A stretch of 34,041 nt of DNA from Planctomycetaceae bacterium (GTDB lineage: Bacteria; Planctomycetota; Planctomycetia; Planctomycetales; Planctomycetaceae): assembly GCA_021732415.1 (NCBI GenBank), contig JAKFVC010000057.1, forward strand, positions 6,557-40,597, in the 5' to 3' direction. This document shows, in pieces, positions 17,101 to 24,270 of this stretch; the stretch's first letter is position 1, and each line of letters opens with the position of its first letter. A program made the translations under genes and the position numbers. Under the pieces are notes generated by a model. The model searched no databases and had not been told where the DNA came from. It was given only the letters and a program-made list of their open reading frames with translations.

Positions 17101-19208
17101 ATGGTGATCTCTACCTCAGCAATGCGACTTCGCATCAGATTCACGTGTTTGACCGCCAGGGAAATCCGACACGCACGATTGGTAAGGCGGGCGGGCCGTA
17201 TACCGGCACCTATGATGCACAGCGCTTCGTCAATCCCGCCGGGATGGCGATCGGTCCGGACGGCAAATTGTGGGTGACTGAGGGGCGCGGCGTTCCGCGG
17301 CGCAACGCGGCGTGTGATCGCCGTACCGGCGAGGTGCTGATCGAAAGATTTGGACCGCAAGGTTATGGAGGGGGAGGTGGAGGGATCGACTCTGCCGATG
17401 CGCGGCGCTGGATCCTGCAGGGAGTGCTCTGGGAACTGGATTTTGCCGGTAAGACGGCGACGCCGAAATCGATTCTCATGGATGAAGGCCGAGCGGGAAA
17501 ACCCAATGGCGGAGGTTTGCACTATCGTTTTATCCGCGACTCGGGGCGAACCTTTGTGATCGGCATGGGAACCTTGATGAACCTGTCGGAGCTGCTGCCT
17601 GAGGGACGTTTGCGGCCACTTGCGCAGTTCGGAGGCCCGCACGTTTTCTATTATGCATCGGGCCAGAAATACCCGGCGGCCTTCCTGGAAGCCTGGCGTC
17701 GCAGCAAAATCGAGAATCAGGATCCGGCGAGGTCCGGGAAGGGTCTCATGTGGGTCGACAAAAATGGAGACGGTGACTACCAGGTCGACGAATTCGATAT
17801 TGCTCCGGAAGCGGAACCGTTCTCTCCGGATGGATGGGGACAGGACCAAGTCGATCTGACATTTCGTTTCACGGCTGTCCGCAACCGGCAGCCGGTCCTG
17901 GTGACACTCACTCCGCAAGGCTTTTACCCCTCAGGCGCACCGAAATACCCTAAGCTGTCGCAAGCCATCGCACAGGCTGTTCCGGTTGATTTCACCGATG
18001 TGGCAGGTGACTCGACGATCGATCGGTCGGGCAACATGTTGCTGCTGGTCGAACCAATGCGTTCGATCGCACCCAATGGCAAGACGCGTTGGACATATCC
18101 CAATCAATGGCACGGGGTACACGGCTCGCATTATGCGCCTCTTCCGGAACGTGGCGTCATGCAGGGAACACTGTTCTTCCAGGGAATCGCGCCGCTGGAT
18201 GAACTGCATGATGTGTGTGTCATCAACGGCAATCATGGACGATTCTTCGTAATGACGTCCGACGGCATGTACCTGGACGAAATGTTTGGCGACACGCGCA
18301 CGGGTTCCGCCAATGCGGAATACATGATTGGTGGTGAGTGCTTTGGCGGCTTCTTTACACGCGGCGAAGCGGACGGACAGTATTATCTGCAGCACGGCGG
18401 CCGGGTGTATCGCATTCACGGCTTCGACCAGATCCGCCGCGACTCCGGAAACGTCTCAGTTGCGGCGAAACAACTGGCCGCGGCGCAACGCTCACAACTG
18501 CGCCAGGTAGAGCCAACCGCGACGCCGGGTGACGCCGTGATTCCGCTGGTGACGCAAACTCCGGAGATCAATCAGTGGGTGAATGGCCCTTCGACAGCAG
18601 AATGGTCCGGGTCTAGCATTCGGTTGGCACACGATGGCCAGCAGCTCTTCGCCACCTGGATGGTCATGGATAAAACGCCGTGGATCAACCAGGGCAAGGA
18701 TTGGAAAATGCTCTTCAAGACGGGAGATTCGGTCGACCTGCAACTCGGCTCGGATCCTCAGGCCGATCCGAATCGAACGGAGCCGGTCCCCGGCGACATC
18801 CGACTGTTGATTGCTCCATTCCAGGGCCAGACGATCGCCGTGCTCTACCGCCATCGAGCGACACGCGGCCCGAAGAATTCTGAGGAATTCAAGAGCCCCT
18901 GGCGTTCCGAGCGGGTGGACGATGTACGAATCTTGAAGACCTTGCAGCTCAAGGTTGAAGAGATCCGTCCGGGTCAGGAACACTATCGTGTTCACGCTGT
19001 AATCCCGCTGGGCGAACTGGGACTCGGACGACTTGGCCCGCAGCCGTACAAAGCGGACTTCGGCGTAATCTATAGCAACCAGGAGGGCACCGAAAACGCA
19101 CGCCGGTCGTATTGGTCCAATCAAGTGACCGGCCTGATCAACGATGTTCCCGGCGAAATCATGTTGACCCCCAAGCTGTGGGGACAGATACGGTTTGGTG
19201 TGAAGTAG
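14127..19208 (+). CDS. Membrane Ser/Thr protein kinase with beta-propeller and CBM9-like ectodomain
   Basis: 1693 aa from the ATG at 14127, preceded by AAGG at 14112-14115; a GTG at 14103 in the same frame would add 8 residues but has no clear ribosome site. The kinase domain is at about 74-352: K102, E121, HRDVKPAN (194-201) and APE (259-261). Oddities: DVG (224-226) replaces DFG, and the third glycine of the G-loop is Ala (GYGRMAG). A transmembrane helix lies at about 391-410, followed by a Pro/Ser-rich linker. The outer part has an unassigned domain (about 533-675), a FlgD-Ig-like domain (about 681-745, 'AGD..LQWDG'), an NHL-type propeller (about 754-1068), a 'DKNGDGDYQVDEFD' EF-hand-like loop (about 1212-1224), and a C-terminal module resembling family 9 carbohydrate-binding domains (about 1477-1693). 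It probably senses an external, perhaps carbohydrate, ligand (inference). Confidence 0.9.
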   Translation: MSDVSLSEYCERLIRSQLLSEAAVQAAIDQARSKRGEEISASEFAEFLVTEDRLSQFQADSLMQGFTRFFLDDFKLVDRIGYGRMAGVYRAVHKRGMPIAVKILPPNRAQNPDILARFQREAHLARMLHHPHVVKTYHLGCVSGLYYIAMELLEGQTLEERLVEKNTLPPAEVIRLAEQVLQALQHVHKKRLVHRDVKPANLMLVPLPESANAGSRQYTVKLLDVGLGRVLFSEDEQDDGPGPDLTKAGELIGTAAYMAPEQHADSHAADIRSDLYSLGCVLYECLLGQPPFTDRNAVQMAVKHATQLPSELVLEGYPRTAELQRWLWKLMAKKKGDRFRTPHDAAKALRALMDDPLEVAPRIEAPKIPLKRMSWEKASTKPPVQWHPAWTYTGVAMGVLCPLLLLIYSMYHPAGIEQSGVIHPAFQSDRHITERTTPSIADQQLPEQTSGIAEHLIPVENHPAQPGAPGLSPRPVVASNIPSRENPEVARPNQSASPTAPTPSASVASTPGSAAPYENDPPEPPRTGPRVRWAAANSEFTVISSPAAPGVAFTLDENAVKMKIVVEVECAPTETVDLRIGLSAKKQKILTPADAVTTRLADGQRSEFQLASNELIDKPTDWSQLRMGLSAAWKSSDGVERQRERLRHLDRRATHAEMSSNSADWAPLDLTEHKRLMADIQQRLVIPIKLPQAGKTTVVIEDGQGHRVRNLISALRMPAGDQALQWDGLDENRALVSAGDYQWRSISHDGIRPEYLFSFANGGSPTHQSWGPNHTMFIAAAANKEFTFFGAPSTEGGHCLVAIDNRGLQVRDFHPMDGGNHFSVALAADDQHLYALHLLPKDWGAHHNYGKATAPNRKAKEIITLVRFDTTTGNHVPWGQDSFTVIGEFDYGADSAAPKRQPGNELGGVAYWNGKLYVSLRLTGAVRVLDATTGKLISDISVPQPGPLCAGNDAVFVLLDKRIMRIDPASNAISELATIPFSTANGMTCDADGDLYLSNATSHQIHVFDRQGNPTRTIGKAGGPYTGTYDAQRFVNPAGMAIGPDGKLWVTEGRGVPRRNAACDRRTGEVLIERFGPQGYGGGGGGIDSADARRWILQGVLWELDFAGKTATPKSILMDEGRAGKPNGGGLHYRFIRDSGRTFVIGMGTLMNLSELLPEGRLRPLAQFGGPHVFYYASGQKYPAAFLEAWRRSKIENQDPARSGKGLMWVDKNGDGDYQVDEFDIAPEAEPFSPDGWGQDQVDLTFRFTAVRNRQPVLVTLTPQGFYPSGAPKYPKLSQAIAQAVPVDFTDVAGDSTIDRSGNMLLLVEPMRSIAPNGKTRWTYPNQWHGVHGSHYAPLPERGVMQGTLFFQGIAPLDELHDVCVINGNHGRFFVMTSDGMYLDEMFGDTRTGSANAEYMIGGECFGGFFTRGEADGQYYLQHGGRVYRIHGFDQIRRDSGNVSVAAKQLAAAQRSQLRQVEPTATPGDAVIPLVTQTPEINQWVNGPSTAEWSGSSIRLAHDGQQLFATWMVMDKTPWINQGKDWKMLFKTGDSVDLQLGSDPQADPNRTEPVPGDIRLLIAPFQGQTIAVLYRHRATRGPKNSEEFKSPWRSERVDDVRILKTLQLKVEEIRPGQEHYRVHAVIPLGELGLGRLGPQPYKADFGVIYSNQEGTENARRSYWSNQVTGLINDVPGEIMLTPKLWGQIRFGVK

Positions 19209-19233
19209 GCCTCTCGTCTGAGGAAATCGAAAC

Positions 19234-21012
19234 ATGTTCCGTAAGCAATTGGGATTCCTGGTTGTCCTGATCCTGAGCGGTGTGACTGCGCCGGCGTTCT
19301 CTGAGACAATCCTGTTCGAGGGAGTGTTGGGAAACTCGGGAGAGCAGGGAGCGACGCTCATCAAGATGGGCACTCCCTTTAAGGGTTGGGTGGGGTTCGG
19401 TGTTGTCTGCGATAAACACAGGACCCTTTGGGACCGGACTTCGCTGAATGCATTAAGTCATCTGAGCGTCGACGGCAGACTGCTCGGAGAATACCCACTG
19501 CCCGAAACCGGCCACCCGGACAATCAACTCGCGGTCGTCGACAATGACCTGGTTATAAAACTAGGAGGCATTGGGTTACTCACGCTGTCGATCGACGCAC
19601 CCCCAGGCACCGCGCCGCATCCCATGAAAGATGAGGGAATCGCGTTCATCTCGTCCGGTTCGCATGATGGTAAGCTGGCGGCCGTGGACAAGACGGGCCG
19701 GCTGCTCCTGCTACGGCCCGCCGACGGATCGGTCGAGGTCATCGGTGCGACGCCAGGAGCCTATGCCGTCGAAATGACACCTGACGGGACGATCTACACG
19801 CACTGGCAACAGAAAATGCACAAATACGTGCATGGACGTGAAGTCACTGACAGTTGGCCCCGCGGCTACCCTACGTGCCAGCATGTTAATGGATATTGGT
19901 ATACTTTTGGGTATCACACGACGATCGGCCGCTACACGGCGGAATTTCAGCCGGATCCCGGCGTGGTCCTGGGTGGTGCGAGCGGTTCCTTTATTGGCTT
20001 TTTGGAAGGCAACTGGGAGAACCATCATCCGCGCGGCCTGGCCCAGATTACGCCGGAACTCTTCGCCGTCTCATCGAACGAAGGGGTGCCGCATATTCTT
20101 CGCTGGTTGCCCGAAAAGAAACGGTTCGAGTTTGTCCGCCGGATCGGTGGGCTGCTGGGTTGCAGTGGGTTAGTGCTCGATCGAGCCGGAAATATCCGTT
20201 GCGAGTTTGGCTCGTGGCACTGGGATGACCTGCCCGACGCGCCGCAGCGATTCTCGGCTGGCTGGCTGCATCCCCCCGCGCTGACCGAAAATGATACTCT
20301 CGTCTCGGTTCATCTAGGACCTTCGGAAACCGTCTTTTCCCGCGGAAATATCATGAGTTATCCGCAGAATCAATGGGTTCCCAGGATCGAGTCCCTCAAA
20401 GCGATCGTGGGGAGTGTCATTTATCGGCGCGGCCAGGACGACTTGCTGCTGCTCATGAATACGTCTGGCCAGGGGCAGCATATTCGCATCGGTTCTCGGG
20501 GAGAATTCATAAACGTAGGGACGCTTTCCACGTTGCATTCCAAAGACTCCGTGAAAGAATGGAGTTCGCTCACGCGCCGTGATGACTCATCCTTAATCGG
20601 CGCTGCCAACGGGCGAGTGGTCGAACTGATTCCCGACTCGAACAACTGGAAAGAAGCACGTTCGTGGAACTCGTGGGGCAGTCAACCGGACGAAAAATTC
20701 GGCAACCAGATCCAATTGGCCGCCGACGACCGACTGCTCTGGGTCGCGGACAGCAGTCGCCACCGAGTCCTGTGTTTCTCGTCTGATGGCAAGAAACTTC
20801 TCGCCTCATTCGGCCAGACCGATACACCAGGCAACGATCTCGACCACGTTCACACCCCCCTGTCGATCGCCGCACGCGGAGACCGGGCTGTCGTCTACGA
20901 TTCTACCAATCGGCGGCTCATTAAATTGCGACTTGCACACCCCGACAAGGCTGGGGAGAAGTTATCGCCCGGCAATGCGAAGAAGAAGGCGAAAAAGGGA
21001 ACTCCGCCATAG
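19234..21012 (+). CDS. Secreted NHL-like beta-propeller protein
   Basis: 592 aa. The N terminus is a signal peptide (MFRK, hydrophobic LGFLVVLILSG, likely cleavage after APAFS near residue 23). The rest resembles NHL/SMP-30-type propeller repeats; the clearest are near the C terminus ('FGNQIQLAADDRLLWVADS', then 'VLCFSSDGKKLLASFG'). The tail is Lys-rich (KKKAKK). There are no recognisable catalytic residues. It starts 25 bp after the kinase stop with AGGA at 19221-19224, so the two are likely one operon; the kinase also has a propeller outside, so a shared ligand or complex is conceivable (inference). A decayed paralogous fragment lies at about 23064-23290. Confidence 0.85.
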   Translation: MFRKQLGFLVVLILSGVTAPAFSETILFEGVLGNSGEQGATLIKMGTPFKGWVGFGVVCDKHRTLWDRTSLNALSHLSVDGRLLGEYPLPETGHPDNQLAVVDNDLVIKLGGIGLLTLSIDAPPGTAPHPMKDEGIAFISSGSHDGKLAAVDKTGRLLLLRPADGSVEVIGATPGAYAVEMTPDGTIYTHWQQKMHKYVHGREVTDSWPRGYPTCQHVNGYWYTFGYHTTIGRYTAEFQPDPGVVLGGASGSFIGFLEGNWENHHPRGLAQITPELFAVSSNEGVPHILRWLPEKKRFEFVRRIGGLLGCSGLVLDRAGNIRCEFGSWHWDDLPDAPQRFSAGWLHPPALTENDTLVSVHLGPSETVFSRGNIMSYPQNQWVPRIESLKAIVGSVIYRRGQDDLLLLMNTSGQGQHIRIGSRGEFINVGTLSTLHSKDSVKEWSSLTRRDDSSLIGAANGRVVELIPDSNNWKEARSWNSWGSQPDEKFGNQIQLAADDRLLWVADSSRHRVLCFSSDGKKLLASFGQTDTPGNDLDHVHTPLSIAARGDRAVVYDSTNRRLIKLRLAHPDKAGEKLSPGNAKKKAKKGTPP

Positions 21013-21282
21013 CCGGTGTTCTCTGAAAAATATGATCAAGGTGTGAGGCATTGAGGGAGAATAAAGGTGTCAGGGTGCGCCAGCACAAGCCGGAGGATTG
21101 TAGCGAATGAAAGTTTCGTACAAGGTAGGACTTAGCCAGTCGCCTTGGCCCCGAGTGATGCGTCGTGCCGGGCAACTGGCAGGGCGAAGCGTTCACAGGG
21201 GAAAGACCGGGCTGTGTATTGAGCTCCGAAATCATTTCTGTGTGGTGGCCGACCTTGTCCTGACAAGGGGAAGGCAACACTG

Positions 21283-22920
21283 ATGTCGAACGAACATGGC
21301 GAGTCCGATGTCAGCCCCACGGAGTCTGAGACCACACGCACGGTCGGAAACATTCCTCGCGGAAGCTGGGAGATCCCAGAGTCATCGACGTCCTCGGACG
21401 TCGATCGGTCGGAGAAGGCGCGATGCCACAATGCCGACGTGGACGACTCCGGGAAGTCAGACAGTCTCGTAGTACCTGAGAAGCGGGCGAACAAAGCTGG
21501 ACTGCCAACGGCGGCGGAGCCTGTGGAGGAAAGGAGACTGACCAAGGAGAACGCCTCGCAGCCGCTATTGGTCCGGACTCAGAGCCGGGGCACCAAGTCG
21601 CGTGGGTTGCTGGGCGTACGAGAAATGGCACGTGAAGATAAGAAGGCCAGGTTCAACAATCTGCTGAACCACGTCACTCCGGAACTGCTACAGGCCAGCT
21701 TCTTCGACTTGAAGAAGTCGGCCGCACCGGGCATTGATGGAGAAACGTGGGCGGAGTACGCCGACAACTTCGAGACACGGATCATCGATCTGCATGCTCG
21801 GATTCATCGGGGAACGTACCGAGCCAAACCCTCCAAACGAGCTTGGATTCCCAAGCTCGACGGTAAACTGCGACCCCTGGGGATTGCAGCCCTGGAAGAC
21901 AAGATTGTCCAACAGGCCGTGCGGGTGATACTGGAATGTATCTACGAGGAGGACTTTCTGGGTTTCAGTTACGGTTTTCGTCCTCGACGAGGCTGTCACC
22001 AGGCCCTGGATGCACTCAGCGTGGGCATCGCACAGCAGAAAGTGAACTGGATACTTGATGCGGATATCCGGGGCTTCTTTGACAACATCAGCCATGACTG
22101 GCTGCTGAAGTTCCTGGAGCACCGGATCGCCGACCGACGACTCCTGCGGCTGCTGAAGAAATGGCTTCGAGCCGGGGTCTCCGAGGACGGTGAATGGTCC
22201 CCGAGCACCGTGGGAACACCTCAAGGCGCGGTGATCTCACCGCTGTTCTCGAACGTGTTCCTGCACTATGTTCTGGACCTGTGGATGGTGGCTTGGCGGA
22301 AACGCCACGCCCAGGGTGACGTCATCATCGTGCGTTATGCGGACGATTTCGTTCTCGGCTTCCGCGAGGAGATCGATGCCCAACGGTGCCTCGGAGCACT
22401 CACGGAACGGTTTGCCAAGTTCGGCTTGGAACTGCATCCCGAGAAGACACGACTGATCGAGTTTGGCCGTTATGCGGCCGAACGCCGCTCGACGCGCGGC
22501 GATGGCCCACCTGAGACGTTCGACTTTCTGGGTTTCACGCACATCTGCGGGACGACACGGAAAGGCGACTTCACGATCAAACGCATCACGGCGATCAAGA
22601 AACTGCGAGGTAAGCTGAAAGAACTGAAGGCCGAGCTGAGAAAGAAGCTGCACTTGGAGCTGGCAGCCGTTGGTTCCTGGCTGGCGAGTGTCTTCCGGGG
22701 GTGGTGTCAGTACCACGCGATCCCGGGGAACACGGACCGGCCGCAACAATTTCGCACAGCACTCCAGGAACTCTGGTATCGCCTGCTGCGGAGACGCAGC
22801 CAGCGAGGCCGGAACTTGATCTGGCCCAAGTTCTCACGCCTGTTCCGACGCTGGATCCCCACGCCGAAAATCCTGCATCCTTATCCCAACGTAAGGTTCG
22901 CTCGTCAACATCCAAGGTAA
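21283..22920 (+). CDS. ltrA: Group II intron reverse transcriptase/maturase
   Basis: 545 aa. The reverse transcriptase domain runs from about residue 115 to 375: 'AAPGIDG' (148-153), 'LRPLGI', 'EEDFLGFSYGFRPRRGCHQALD', the first catalytic aspartate in 'LDADIRGFFD' (about 258-267), GTPQG (311-315) and YADD (352-355). The maturase (domain X, GIIM) follows in 'WLASVFRGWCQYHAIPG'. There is no HNH endonuclease domain. The enzyme helps splicing of the intron and copies it into new DNA sites. The first ~114 residues are Ser/Thr/Glu-rich with little protein-like conservation; an internal start, for example M115 at 21625, is possible. The stop is immediately followed by domain V. The reading frame is intact, so the element may be active. 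Confidence 0.95.
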   Translation: MSNEHGESDVSPTESETTRTVGNIPRGSWEIPESSTSSDVDRSEKARCHNADVDDSGKSDSLVVPEKRANKAGLPTAAEPVEERRLTKENASQPLLVRTQSRGTKSRGLLGVREMAREDKKARFNNLLNHVTPELLQASFFDLKKSAAPGIDGETWAEYADNFETRIIDLHARIHRGTYRAKPSKRAWIPKLDGKLRPLGIAALEDKIVQQAVRVILECIYEEDFLGFSYGFRPRRGCHQALDALSVGIAQQKVNWILDADIRGFFDNISHDWLLKFLEHRIADRRLLRLLKKWLRAGVSEDGEWSPSTVGTPQGAVISPLFSNVFLHYVLDLWMVAWRKRHAQGDVIIVRYADDFVLGFREEIDAQRCLGALTERFAKFGLELHPEKTRLIEFGRYAAERRSTRGDGPPETFDFLGFTHICGTTRKGDFTIKRITAIKKLRGKLKELKAELRKKLHLELAAVGSWLASVFRGWCQYHAIPGNTDRPQQFRTALQELWYRLLRRRSQRGRNLIWPKFSRLFRRWIPTPKILHPYPNVRFARQHPR

Positions 22921-22954
22921 GAGCCGTATGCAGTAATTCTGCACGTACGGATCT
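22921..22954 (+). ncRNA. Group II intron domain V
   Basis: 34 nt beginning GAGCCGTATG and ending ACGTACGGATCT, with a GCAG...CTGC upper stem. It matches the known catalytic hairpin and contains the AGC triad near its 5' end. It starts right after the maturase stop codon. Confidence 0.9.
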
Positions 22955-22993
22955 GTGCGGGGGGCGGTCAGCAATGACCGTCCCTACCGCGAT
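22955..22993 (+). ncRNA. Group II intron domain VI and 3' splice site
   Basis: A hairpin with GGTCA-GCAA-TGACC at its tip and a basal GCGG/CCGC pairing. A22986 is left unpaired seven bases before the 3' end, the usual position of the branch-point adenosine. The intron ends ...GAT at 22993. Confidence 0.8.
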
Positions 22994-23069
22994 GTGCGCC
23001 AGAGCTAGCTGGATGATTCTAGCGAATGAAAGTTTCGTACCAGGTAGGACTTAGCCAATCGCCTTGGCC
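22994..23069 (+). mobile_element. Truncated 5' end of a second group II intron
   Basis: It begins GTGCGCCAG exactly at the 3' end of the complete intron and matches that intron's own 5' end (21075-21150) over about 76 bp with about 8 differences, mostly in the first 30 bases; 23021-23060 is almost identical. After about 23070 the similarity stops and propeller-paralogue sequence begins. It is therefore a fragment of a related but distinct intron, not a simple repeat of the first. Confidence 0.85.
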
Positions 23070-23290
23070 ACGGCGATATCCTGACTTCCAGTCCCTTGGA
23101 TCCCATCTATTTACCTATCGCTACCATACGACGATTGGACGGTATTCGGCGGAGTGTCAACCCGCCCCCGGGTGTGGTACTGGGCGGTGCCAGCGGCTCG
23201 GTCATTTCATTTCTGAAAGAAGATAGTGAAGGGCATCTCCCGGTCGGCATGGCCCGCATCTCCGCAAATTGTATACGCCTTGTCACTTGA
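23064..23290 (+). pseudogene. Decayed fragment of a paralogue of the secreted propeller gene
   Basis: In one frame it reads WPRRYP... then YHTTIGRYSAECQPAPG; after a run of C (about 23160-23170) the match moves to another frame as PPGVVLGGASGSVISFL...GMARIS. The intact gene has WPRGYP...YHTTIGRYTAEFQPDPGVVLGGASGSFIGFL...GLAQIT (about 19855-20060). Only about 70 of 592 residues remain, with at least one frameshift and no start codon. The left edge joins intron sequence. It is not expressed as a protein in any useful sense. Confidence 0.85.
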
Positions 23291-23569
23291 ATATGGACTG
23301 GAAGCTCGTGCGACAAGCCGTCTTGCTAGGGATTCAGATAAGGTTTTTCGTCATTCTAAAATTGACTTGGGTGGTTAGCCAATTCAGACTGAATCAACTT
23401 TTCCAGTGCTTAGACGCAAATCGACATCTATGCAACCGTTTGGAGACGCTTGAGTCGCCACGGTTGCGGACTGATCCTTGATCAATTGTTGTTTGGGCTT
23501 CTTCGGGTGTAATTTCTATTTAGAAGTGCGTTTCCATATAAACGAGTTGACGAATAAAGGAGATTAGGA
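23291..23569. other. AT-richer intergenic stretch
   Basis: No gene seen. It is more AT-rich than the neighbours and carries a promoter-like pair near its right end (listed separately). Confidence 0.5.
23486..23515 (+). promoter_or_regulatory. Possible promoter of the small exported protein gene
   Basis: TTGTTG (23486-23491), an 18-bp spacer ending in TG, then TAATTT (23510-23515): a weak sigma70-like pair with an extended -10. It lies 55 bp before the start codon. Confidence 0.3.
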
Positions 23570-24079
23570 ATGGCCGGCACACAGTTCAAGAATTTGTGGC
23601 GATGGACAGTCCTCGCCATGACGAAACGTCAGCCGCGCCGTCGAATGAGACCGTTGGGGAACTGTTTGGAAAGTCTGGAGTCTCGCGCATTGCTGTCGGC
23701 ATTTGGCAGTGCCGCTGAATGTGCCCCCGTGCCAGGATTGAGTTTCACTGCTGCGGAAAGCGGGAACCATGACGCCAAAAAAGCACCGACCACGAGTTTT
23801 CACATTCACGAAGGTACGGTTAATATCCAGTCGCGTGACTTGGGAAGCGGAACGCTGACATTGCACCAGACTGGACTGGTCGTCACGGGCGTTTTCGACA
23901 CACAACTGCTGCAGACCGGTACATTCACCGCCTCCTTCAAAAATACGAAGGCACACGCGGCGAAAGGGGCGACGCACTTGGTGTTTGCCGACTCGCCGGG
24001 CACCGAATACCACGACAAGATCACGGTCAATTTCTCTAAGGACGGGACTTACATCAAGTTTAAGTTGATGCGGGCCTGA
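23570..24079 (+). CDS. Small exported protein with LEPR-XLL-like N-terminal motif
   Basis: 169 aa, not assignable to a functional family. The N terminus is basic (RQPRRRMRPLG) and is followed by LESLESRALLSA at 33-44, which resembles the LEPR-XLL motif found at the N termini of large exported planctomycete proteins. The rest (about 75-169) is Thr-rich, predicted beta-strand, with alternating hydrophobic residues ('TVNIQSRDLGSGTLTLHQ', 'GTFTASFK') and no cysteine pair or catalytic motif. The ATG at 23570 has a strong AAAGGAGA ribosome site at about 23557. It lies 191 bp upstream of the second RHS gene and has the same kind of N-terminal motif, so the two may share an export route (inference). 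Confidence 0.8.
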   Translation: MAGTQFKNLWRWTVLAMTKRQPRRRMRPLGNCLESLESRALLSAFGSAAECAPVPGLSFTAAESGNHDAKKAPTTSFHIHEGTVNIQSRDLGSGTLTLHQTGLVVTGVFDTQLLQTGTFTASFKNTKAHAAKGATHLVFADSPGTEYHDKITVNFSKDGTYIKFKLMRA

Positions 24080-24158
24080 CTAGTCGTTCGAGTAACAAGC
24101 CCTCTCGCCCGATAATTGACGCCGAAATTGTGGTGCGGAGCTGCACGATGAAACGGAA

Positions 24159-24186
24159 TTGGTAGCAGTCTTTTGCTCGGTATTAA
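24159..24186 (+). promoter_or_regulatory. Possible promoter upstream of the second RHS gene
   Basis: TTGGTA (24159-24164), 16-bp spacer, TATTAA (24181-24186), about 85 bp before the start codon, in a 190-bp intergenic gap. A weak match only. Confidence 0.3.
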
Positions 24187-24270
24187 TGTTCATTTCGCCT
24201 TGGATCCCACGTGCGAGTCCTGATCGCATCTGTATGCTGACGCAAATGTCAATTATTGAAAGAAGTGCCA

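Larger units (their letters stand above)
21075..22993 (+). mobile_element. Group II intron (about 1919 bp)
   Basis: The 5' end GTGCG is at 21075, the 3' end ...CCGCGAT at 22993 (AY end), and a maturase ORF with a 34-nt domain V and a domain VI lies between. The seven bases just upstream, TGTCAGG (21068-21074, IBS1), are the exact reverse complement of CCTGACA at 21259-21265, which sits in the loop region of a hairpin CCTTGT...ACAAGG, as expected for EBS1. It sits 62 bp after the stop codon of the secreted propeller gene. Only 208 nt precede the longest ORF, too little for domains I-III, so RNA structure must overlap the ORF's N-terminal codons. Confidence 0.93.
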
